A stretch of 64,000 nt of DNA from Bostrychus sinensis (Eukaryota > Chordata > Actinopteri > Gobiiformes > Eleotridae), in NCBI GenBank assembly GCA_020698575.1, contig CM036240.1, positions 29,946,211 through 30,010,210 on the forward strand, read 5' to 3'. Positions 61,501-64,000 of this stretch are shown here, one piece after another. The position numbers and the translations under genes were made by a program. Position 1 is the first letter of the stretch, and the number at the start of each line of letters is the position of its first letter. The notes below the pieces were generated by a model. The model did no database searches, was not told where the DNA came from, and worked only from the letters and a program-made list of their open reading frames with translations.

Positions 61501-64000
61501 ATGAGAAGCGTGGTGGAGAGCTCAGTGCTGTTGATGGTGTACCGGTTATCACCAGCAATATTGCGATCTCCACGACGCCAGGTGACATTAGGAGTGGGGC
61601 GACCCTTCAGTGGAATAAATACTTCCACATCACGGCCTGCCCTGGCTGTGTATTGCGTTGTCATCGGGACATCCAAGTCCAAGTCAGCTTCCTCTGTCGA
61701 AAAATTTTTTTAGACAGTATTAGGAATGGGATGTACATCTATATCTCTCAATTACTTTTTTAGCTACGTATTTTCTTTTAAATACAAACCCAAGATATCC
61801 TTGGCTTGAATCGGCTGGTACATCTTAATGTCTTCTCCTTTGCCCTTGCAGTTGACAGCTGAAACTCTGAAGAAATAGTATACTCCAGGTTTGAGGTGGG
61901 ACACAACATACTCACAGGACGTGACCTGTGGGTTTGTAATCACCCATTCTTTTTCCTCTGTGTTCATCTGTTCCAAAAGATAGTGTGTGATTTCACTGCC
62001 ACCATCATAAACTGGCCTTTCCCAGCCCAGAGTGATGGAGGTCTTTGTTGAGTCAATAACACGCAGTTTTGATGGCTCTCCAGGCAAATCTGAAAAAAGT
62101 TTTTTTGTTAAAAAGGTTCATTATACAATTCCCCCAAAGTAATACTAATAAAATATAAATATTGTATACCAATTGGATCATATGCCCTGTATAGATCAGA
62201 TGCCTCTGAGTAGTTTCCGGCTCCTGCCTTGTTGACAGCGCAGACTCTGTACTGGTACTCATTGTTCTCCACAAGGCCAGTAACTTTCTGCCTGGTGTCT
62301 CTTATGGTTCCCTTCACCACCTAAACCAAGAAATATAAAATTAGTATTTAGTATTTTACATTTTTATAAATTATGCATATCTTAACACAAAATGTATTGG
62401 TAACAAACCTTAAACCACTGCAGACTCTTCTTTTCTCTCTTCTCCAAATAGTAACCATCAATGTCACTGCCTCCATCTAATGCTGGCCTTTCCCAAATTA
62501 CAGTCATAGTGGATTTAGTGATCATTGTGACCTTAGGTTTGGATGGTTCACTTGGTGCAACTGTTGAAGAAAAAAAAATACGTATACATGTCTAAACCTC
62601 TAAACACTTTTAATTTAATAATAATTTAATTTAATTCACACACTTAATAGTAGTCATGTATACAACTCACCAAAAGCATTCTTTGCAATAACAGGTGCAG
62701 ACTCCAGTGGGTCTCCAACGCCATATTTATTGACTCCACGAACTCTAAAGATATATTCATTTCCCTGGATGAGCCTTGGCACATTGACAATGCAGTCAAG
62801 CAATTTCTCTGAGACAATGGACCACATGACTCTGCTAGTTTCTCTCTTCTCAACAATGTAATGTGTAACCATGGCTCCGCCCTCATCAGAAGGTGGAGAC
62901 CACATAATGGTGACGTTGTCTGCAGTGACCTTCTTGAACTGAATCTCTCCAGCTGGAGGGCCTGGTTTGTCTGTAAAAGAAAGGAAGAGAATTATGTCAT
63001 GTTAGTAAGTATGTTAAGTATTGTTTGTCTACTTTGTTATAGTGGATAATTCTTTTTAACAATCCTTTGGGTACCTTGTATAAGAAGCCTGACAACAGCA
63101 CAAGCAGATCCAAGGGAGTTCTTCACCTTCACTTCATATGTTCCTGAGTTGAGACGGGTTGTTTCCCTCAGGAACAAACTAGTGGACTCAGATGTGTGTT
63201 TAAACAATATCTGGGCAGAAGGTTTGAGCTCTCTGCCATCCTTCATCCATTCAATAGTGGGAGCAGGTTTGGCAGTGATATTAAACTTGAGTTCAACATT
63301 GGATTCAGCCCTGTATTTCACCTCCTGGAAATACTCTTGAGGTATTTCAATCTCTGGGGCACCTGGATGACAATTTAAAAAATATTTGTTTTGAACAGTA
63401 TATGTAAAGAAACAAAATAACAGGGCATGCAGGGCATGATATTTTTAAATAGATCAAATGTCTTCAAACCTAAAAATACTTTAGGTTGTTTGTTTTTTAA
63501 TCTACTATACAACATCCCAAACCAGACTATTTTTGACTTACCATAGGTGTCTACACATGTTGCTGGGCCAGCAGTCATAGATGGGTTGCTGATTGAGCCA
63601 ACAGCATTCTTTGCCATGACTCTGAACTCATAAGACTCATCCTGAGTAAGGCCAGTAACAGTGAAGCGTGTGTCACTGACATTGGTCAGGTTAACCTTGG
63701 ACCACCTGCCACTGGGAGCCTCTCTCTTTTCAATGATATAGCCAGTGATTGGTGATCCACCATCATAGTTAGGTTTTTGCCAAGCTAGACTGATGGTGTT
63801 CTTAGTGATGTCACTGATACAAAGGTTCACAGGTGGCTCTGTAAGAACAGTAAATGTTTGTGGTGTAAGAACTGTCACATACTTTCCTGTTCTAAGATGT
63901 TACTTGTTAAACTTTTCTACTATTAACTTACCACAAGCATCAATAGCCAGGACAGCATCAGAAACCTTGCTGAAGGCACTGGCTCCAGCTGCATTTTCTG
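37225..64000 (-). CDS. ttn: titin (3' part of gene: A-band end, kinase, M-band); 5' part outside window
   Basis: Titin is the giant elastic ruler of striated muscle; this part lies along the thick filament and in the M-band. About 37 exons read in order from the right edge give a chain of Fn3 domains (PPGxP starts, W, DGGS, Y-x-F-R-V cores) and Ig I-set domains (W, D-x-G-x-Y cores). The titin-type kinase, M-band Ig domains and the M10 domain ending HISIRSA-stop follow. Nearly all exon borders are phase 1, as expected for shuffled modules. Domain order follows the A-band 11-domain super-repeat three times, then the A164-A170 P-zone. Two +1 frameshifts at about 41,496 and 41,200 interrupt the frame as given. 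Exons for M7-M9 are absent. Teleosts usually have two titin genes; I cannot tell which this is. The identity as titin is certain; individual exon edges are inferred from splice signals. Confidence 0.97.
37640..39990 (+). mobile_element. 5'-truncated L1/Tx1-like LINE in the last ttn intron
   Basis: Plus-strand reverse-transcriptase remains include ALSIEPLAECIRQDGNIKG, the catalytic FADDILLYI block near 37,770 and LPLTLTGRVEVIRMNVLPR. The typical C-terminal Cys-His tail (CWRECGHTGDYMHIFWDCP) is also present. The element is broken by a stop near 37,757 and frameshifts near 38,056 and 39,264; the remnant reading frame ends at 39,449. A 540-bp 3' UTR follows and ends in AATAAA and a 12-base poly(A) tract at about 39,979-39,990. 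The whole endonuclease domain and much of the RT are missing, so it cannot move on its own. It lies antisense to ttn. Confidence 0.88.
40001..40279 (-). CDS. ttn: ttn exon, Ser/Met-rich is7 insertion (Mex5 equivalent)
   Basis: A 279-nt exon of 93 codons: GSMAISHKESSSAMMMKKEV, a run of SSMMESSSFSSMAAEMKFET-like sequence, and MEGSAFRSIG. Acceptor tttctccccag and donor GTAAGA are both phase 1. The Ser/Met/Glu-rich text and AEMKF motif match the mammalian is7 exon, an alternatively spliced segment reported to bind calpain-3. It joins the M6 exon upstream in frame (LK|GSMA) and M10 downstream in frame (SIG|GPPRIEALP). Confidence 0.93.
40362..46021 (-). CDS. ttn: ttn giant M-band exon: A169, A170, titin kinase, M1-M6, KSP repeat (two +1 frameshifts)
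   Basis: A 5,660-nt exon equivalent to mammalian Mex1. In order: Ig A169 (VPAKIHLPKELQGMG), Fn3 A170 (WEPPANDGGSN), kinase (about 45,332-44,564), autoinhibitory tail, Ig M1 (about 44,375-44,108), M2 (44,024-43,733) and M3 (43,709-43,430). A long charged insertion holding SLSPTYIELMRPVSELI and ERRSPTPERTRPRSPSP follows, then Ig M4 (about 42,278-41,993), a Ser/Tyr-rich linker and Ig M5. The KSP repeat (41,316-40,702) and Ig M6 end the exon. The frame is open from 46,021 to about 41,497. A surplus base in AAATTT shifts the frame inside M5, giving a stop at 41,418. A second surplus base near 41,200 shifts it again. Removing one base at each place restores a protein that matches mammalian titin across the joins. 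The exon ends with donor GTAAGA in phase 1. Confidence 0.95.
40702..41316 (-). repeat. ttn: Expanded KSP phosphorylation-motif repeat in titin M-band linker is4
   Basis: Between Ig M5 and Ig M6 I count 25 KSP motifs, plus TSP and MSP variants, in about 205 residues. Much of it is a roughly 14-residue unit of the form KSPEPxGIKSPRA, a 42-bp coding minisatellite; KSPEPTGIKSPRAL occurs twice in succession. Mammalian titin has four KSP motifs here, reported to be phosphorylated in differentiating muscle. One of the two frameshifts (about 41,200) lies inside this repeat. Confidence 0.9.
44564..45332 (-). other. ttn: Titin kinase domain with degenerate ATP-binding features
   Basis: The kinase reads from YTIAEELARCQFGAVYRC to EALEHPWLK. 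The glycine loop has lost its first two glycines: LARCQFG, against LGRGEFG in human titin. The ATP-anchoring lysine (MAKFIKVKG) is kept. HRD is HFD (GHFDIRPDN), as in other titins, and DFG is EMG (IIEMGQSR) where human has EFG. The P+1 loop is SAPEYCAPEVH, with Cys replacing one of the paired tyrosines of human titin. The inhibitory tail (TIRTLRHRRYYQSL, then AARIAYGGAF) is well kept. Titin kinase is thought to act as a force sensor and scaffold. This copy looks even less able to bind ATP in the usual way, which is inferred from sequence only. Confidence 0.92.
46129..46339 (-). CDS. ttn: ttn exon, remainder of Ig D44 (A168 equivalent)
   Basis: Completes Ig A168: VVGHPKPMVKWYRGGKEIL, then GGYYQLVITN and YQVRATNASG. 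In mammals A168-A169-A170 (Ig-Ig-Fn3) bind the ubiquitin ligase MuRF1. The same order is present here, so binding is plausible but inferred. Confidence 0.92.
46429..46811 (-). CDS. ttn: ttn exon, Fn3 domain D43 (A167) plus start of Ig D44 (A168)
   Basis: EKPGIPQQPFIMSSNKDS with WKPPSSDGGAK and YEFRVKCENMGGE is the Fn3 domain. APAFREEIRDMTVKYQANATFVTK is the first part of Ig A168. The exon ends in phase 0 inside the Ig domain, the only Ig in this window divided between exons in the P-zone. Confidence 0.92.
46913..47218 (-). CDS. ttn: ttn exon, Fn3 domain D42 (A166 equivalent)
   Basis: One Fn3 domain (DKPCMPEGPLVVDALLKSS, WKPPKDDGGSL, YYFRVSAQNQYGVSEPLE, IKSPF). Acceptor tcttacccag, donor GTAAGA. 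Confidence 0.92.
47346..47921 (-). CDS. ttn: ttn exon, tandem Ig domains D40-D41 (A164-A165 equivalent)
   Basis: Two I-set Ig domains on one 576-nt exon: LTCGIIGRPLPEIKWYRYG with DEGLYTCRATNEAGE, then RLHVVYIGRPIPQIMWFYG with AGRYKVQLSNAFG. Two adjacent Ig domains break the super-repeat and mark the start of the P-zone near the M-band, matching A164-A165 of mammalian titin. Confidence 0.93.
48157..48456 (-). CDS. ttn: ttn exon, Fn3 domain D39
   Basis: One Fn3 domain (DKPSQPGEIDIVSVTKDS, WLRPEHDGGKE, YEFRIIAENEAGLS). It is the last Fn3 domain before the tandem Ig pair of the P-zone. Confidence 0.93.
48613..48916 (-). CDS. ttn: ttn exon, Fn3 domain D38
   Basis: One Fn3 domain (GAPEPPSNPPEIMEVTKS, WARPRDDGGSR, YMFRIVAQNDIGKSEPG, CKEPF). 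Acceptor attattttcag, donor GTAAGT. Confidence 0.93.
49063..49378 (-). CDS. ttn: ttn exon, Fn3 domain D37
   Basis: Starts in phase 0 with VKVIGRPDVPEGP, the junction of Ig D36 with an Fn3 domain. WRPPSDDGGSD and YHFRISAENQFGVS follow. Acceptor ttttctgtag, donor GTAAGT. Confidence 0.93.
49545..49813 (-). CDS. ttn: ttn exon, Ig domain D36
   Basis: One I-set Ig domain (YPDYELDRKYEEGYVV, PIKGKPIPTCKWTKDG, TGTYDLILENKCG, YIK). It ends in phase 0. It begins the last, incomplete super-repeat (Ig-Fn3-Fn3-Fn3) before the P-zone. Confidence 0.92.
49906..50208 (-). CDS. ttn: ttn exon, Fn3 domain D35
   Basis: One Fn3 domain (EPPGPPLEPKVTDTTRTS, WLPPAEEGGSV, YKFRVIACNAGGAG, QEML). Acceptor ttttttgcag, donor GTATGT. 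It closes super-repeat 3. Confidence 0.93.
50362..50664 (-). CDS. ttn: ttn exon, Fn3 domain D34
   Basis: One Fn3 domain (AIPGPPSRPEVLDVTHEG, WQPPEDNGGST, YEHRITAINSRGAG, MDPI). Acceptor gccctgcag, donor GTACGC. Confidence 0.92.
50833..51132 (-). CDS. ttn: ttn exon, Fn3 domain D33
   Basis: One Fn3 domain (DKPGIPVGPMKIEETDG, WEPPEKDGGAN, YVFRVAAMNRFGVGG). Acceptor actttccag, donor GTGAGT. Confidence 0.93.
51233..51523 (-). CDS. ttn: ttn exon, Ig domain D32
   Basis: One I-set Ig domain (VMPKIDMTNIPQKIVHVHRG, PIKARPLPVCSWFFGG, TGDYTLEVKNAIG). Acceptor tttattacag, donor GTAAGA. Confidence 0.93.
51657..52250 (-). CDS. ttn: ttn exon, two Fn3 domains D30-D31
   Basis: Two Fn3 domains on one exon: DTPGPPGCVKVKDYTKES with WDVPSLDGGAH, then VPSVPMDLQVVDVTKSS with WEKPLHDGGSR. 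This is the only fused pair in super-repeat 3, which otherwise keeps single-domain exons. Confidence 0.93.
52355..52636 (-). CDS. ttn: ttn exon, Ig domain D29
   Basis: One I-set Ig domain (EMPDLELADDLKK, VSVTGRPTPVVTWRKTG, SGKYVVEAENPSG). Acceptor cttccttag, donor GTAAGC. Confidence 0.93.
52719..53021 (-). CDS. ttn: ttn exon, Fn3 domain D28
   Basis: One Fn3 domain (DTPAPPSMPRIKDTTKHS, WTRPMYDGGSD, YRFRVAALNSNG, PLERI). Acceptor ctcctttcag, donor GTGAGT. Confidence 0.93.
53135..53298 (-). CDS. ttn: ttn exon, C-terminal half of Fn3 domain D27
   Basis: Second half of D27 (WTRVNKTYTIYDTRL, YQFRVTAVNAAG, ILCKDPT). The start is in phase 2, so AG from the upstream exon joins G TGG to give R-W. Acceptor cctaaatcag, donor GTAAGA. 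Confidence 0.88.
53381..53522 (-). CDS. ttn: ttn exon, N-terminal half of Fn3 domain D27
   Basis: First half of a split Fn3 domain (AIPSPPGTPEATAVGKE, WLKPESDGGSE, KREKSSTR). The donor GTGGGG is in phase 2, just before the conserved Trp. In D5, at the same super-repeat position, the intron lies about three codons later. Confidence 0.88.
53677..53976 (-). CDS. ttn: ttn exon, Fn3 domain D26
   Basis: One Fn3 domain (DTPGTPADKIVISRVTEEK, WKIPLEDGGDT, YIFRVRGVNKYGPG, NAY). Acceptor ccctctaag, donor GTAAGA. It resembles D4 closely, as expected two super-repeats apart. Confidence 0.93.
54040..54320. repeat. Dispersed repeat in ttn intron (CTCTGCCAAGG type)
   Basis: The 1.1-kb intron 53,977-55,120 holds a sequence starting CCTCTGCCAAGGCGGGGGTA and continuing CTCAAAAAGTTAGGGACGG and TTTGGATGAAAATTTT. 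I recognise it as a common dispersed repeat of fish and other marine animal genomes; its class is uncertain. The rest of the intron shows no gene. Confidence 0.5.
55121..55411 (-). CDS. ttn: ttn exon, Ig domain D25 (opens super-repeat 3)
   Basis: One I-set Ig domain (APPKAELDSKLVGETVTV, GKPEPTVYWAKGDK, TGRYILTVKNANG). It starts the third super-repeat. A 1.1-kb intron with a dispersed repeat follows it in the transcript. Confidence 0.93.
55605..55916 (-). CDS. ttn: ttn exon, Fn3 domain D24
   Basis: One Fn3 domain (DPPGKPEVTDITRSS, WTVPFNDGGSK, YEYRVIAKNAAG, TCKDEF). It closes super-repeat 2. Acceptor caaattag, donor GTAAGT. Confidence 0.93.
56004..56306 (-). CDS. ttn: ttn exon, Fn3 domain D23
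   Basis: One Fn3 domain (VAPSPPTRPDVVSI, WDVPYADGGSK, YQFRVYAMNIAG, LNPV). Acceptor tttctacag, donor GTAAGT. Confidence 0.93.
56387..58118 (-). CDS. ttn: ttn fused exon, Fn3-Ig-Fn3-Fn3-Ig-Fn3 (D17-D22)
   Basis: A 1,732-nt exon carries most of Fn3 D17 (WTKPVFDGGLE), Ig D18 (AFRGKPTPLATWSRVDG), Fn3 D19 (WDAPTNDGGAR), Fn3 D20 (WSKPEHDGGSR), Ig D21 (PISGRPAPKVTWKLEE) and Fn3 D22 (WSEPADDGGTD). The acceptor tgtcatatag is in phase 0 and the donor is GTAAGT. It is fused like 59,927-61,693 but shifted one domain earlier in the super-repeat, so the two fusions did not arise as one copied block. Confidence 0.95.
58256..58590 (-). CDS. ttn: ttn exon, Fn3 domain D16 plus first strand of D17
   Basis: A full Fn3 domain (VPDAPGTPDATHITGDS, WTRPRTDGGNE, YEFRVMAENGAG) followed by SAPTVIK, the first strand of the next domain. 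It ends in phase 0. D5 and D27, the equivalents in super-repeats 1 and 3, are each split by an intron, but this copy is not. Confidence 0.92.
58689..58988 (-). CDS. ttn: ttn exon, Fn3 domain D15
   Basis: One Fn3 domain (DTPGPVEGPIRFTG, WWNPPENDGCAA, YQFRISAVNKFGVGKPLDS). The usual DGGS turn is DGCA here. Acceptor ttcttctcag, donor GTAAGT. Confidence 0.92.
59113..59400 (-). CDS. ttn: ttn exon, Ig domain D14 (opens super-repeat 2)
   Basis: One I-set Ig domain (VAPEIEWSPDQVLTLRAGE, VRLSCNITGRPVPQVVWYKDG, GIYTVEGRN). It has both the B-strand cysteine and the W. It begins the second 11-domain super-repeat. Confidence 0.93.
59489..59782 (-). CDS. ttn: ttn exon, Fn3 domain D13
   Basis: One Fn3 domain (DPPGTPVCIDVTRDS, QWDVPKRDGGCK, FEFRVIARNAVG). 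Donor GTATGT. It closes super-repeat 1. Confidence 0.92.
59927..61693 (-). CDS. ttn: ttn fused exon, Ig-Fn3-Fn3-Ig-Fn3-Fn3 (D7-D12)
   Basis: A 1,767-nt open exon encodes six domains in a row. These are an Ig (FIPLKGRPTPNVTWRRGD), two Fn3 domains (SWEAPLIDGG; QWTKPDHDGGS), a second Ig (ELPFKGKPRPTISWLKD) and two more Fn3 domains (SWDVPKDDGGSE; KWEAPGFDGGSP). It covers positions 5-10 of super-repeat 1. Elsewhere in the gene these domains sit on single exons, so introns have been lost here, or never gained. The donor is GTAAGT. The acceptor ends in cgacag after a T-rich stretch. Confidence 0.95.
61790..62089 (-). CDS. ttn: ttn exon, Fn3 domain D6
   Basis: One Fn3 domain (DLPGEPSKLRVIDSTKTS, WERPVYDGGSE, YYFFRVSAVN). 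The donor is GTTTGT, weaker than its neighbours; phase 1 at the end fits the next exon. Confidence 0.9.
62170..62320 (-). CDS. ttn: ttn exon, C-terminal half of Fn3 domain D5
   Basis: Continues the split Fn3 domain in frame: VVKGTIRDTRQKV, then NEYQYRVCAVNKAGAGNYSE and AYDPI. Acceptor cttggtttag and donor GTATAC flank it. The domain is complete when joined to 62,409-62,560. Confidence 0.88.
62409..62560 (-). CDS. ttn: ttn exon, N-terminal half of Fn3 domain D5
   Basis: Encodes VAPSEPSKPKVTMITK, WERPALDGGSD and KKSLQWFK, the first half of an Fn3 domain. The donor is GTTTGT (weak) in phase 0, just after the conserved W-x-K. The next exon supplies the second half. Confidence 0.88.
62671..62970 (-). 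CDS. ttn: ttn exon, Fn3 domain D4
   Basis: A single Fn3 domain (DKPGPPAGEI, WSPPSDEGGAM, YIFRVRGVNKYGVGDPLES, NAF). Acceptor ttttacag and donor GTGAGT flank it in phase 1. Its YIFRVRGVNKYG core is shared with D26, the domain at the same place in super-repeat 3. Confidence 0.93.
63075..63362 (-). CDS. ttn: ttn exon, Ig domain D3 (opens super-repeat 1)
   Basis: One I-set Ig domain (APEIEIPQEY, IEWMKDGREL, LNSGTYEVKVKN). It opens the first complete 11-domain super-repeat in the window, Ig-Fn3x3-Ig-Fn3x2-Ig-Fn3x3. The canonical Ig cysteines are partly replaced, which is common in A-band Ig domains. Confidence 0.93.
63542..63838 (-). CDS. ttn: ttn exon, Fn3 domain D2
   Basis: One whole A-band Fn3 domain, from EPPVNLCISDITKN through W-QKPNYDGGSP, the YEFRVMAKN core and TCVDTY. 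Acceptor ttcttacag and donor GTAAGT flank it, and both borders are phase 1. Confidence 0.93.
63932..64000 (-). CDS. ttn: ttn exon (partial), end of an Fn3 domain (D1)
   Basis: The last strands of an Fn3 domain, reading ENAAGASAFSKVSDAV and then AIDAC, are cut by the right edge of the window. The donor GTAAGT lies just below 63,932 and the exon ends in phase 1. Domains are numbered D1-D46 from this point in the other entries. Confidence 0.85.

Overview
The window looks like a teleost fish genome. It has intron-rich vertebrate muscle genes, non-LTR retrotransposon ends and hAT-type MITEs typical of fish, and AT-rich introns full of microsatellites. All convincing coding sequence is on the minus strand. 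I recognised proteins from remembered vertebrate homologues and set exon edges by reading GT/AG sites and frames; no search was run.

37,225-64,000 (continuing past the right edge) is the 3' end of a titin gene (ttn). Read from high to low coordinates it encodes about 39 A-band Ig/Fn3 domains, including three complete 11-domain super-repeats. The P-zone follows (Ig-Ig-Fn3-Fn3-Ig-Ig-Fn3, equivalent to A164-A170), then a 5.66-kb exon with the titin kinase, M-band Ig domains M1-M6 and a greatly expanded KSP repeat. A Ser/Met-rich is7 exon and the terminal Ig domain M10 complete the gene. The 3' UTR runs to about 36,210. Three features stand out: no M7-M9 exons lie between M6 and is7; the kinase has a degenerate glycine loop; and two single-base insertions break the frame around M5/KSP as the sequence is given. 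A truncated L1/Tx1-like LINE fills the last intron.

1-29.5 kb holds the 5' part of a myosin light-chain kinase gene (mylk, long form), also on the minus strand and continuing past position 1. Six coding exons can be joined in frame or nearly so: the start codon and first half of Ig1, the rest of Ig1, first half of Ig2, rest of Ig2, a 22-nt microexon and a linker exon. A CpG-rich segment near 29.1-29.6 kb with a possible non-coding first exon may be its distal promoter.

The two genes therefore lie head to tail, titin upstream, with about 7 kb between the titin poly(A) site and the putative mylk promoter. Both encode giant sarcomeric or cytoskeletal Ig-domain proteins with kinase domains of the MLCK/titin family. 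The mylk introns and the intergenic space are filled with LINE 3' ends, hAT-like MITEs (one with a perfect 8-bp target duplication), fold-back elements, palindromes and microsatellites. I see no tRNA, rRNA, CRISPR array or bacterial-type system.
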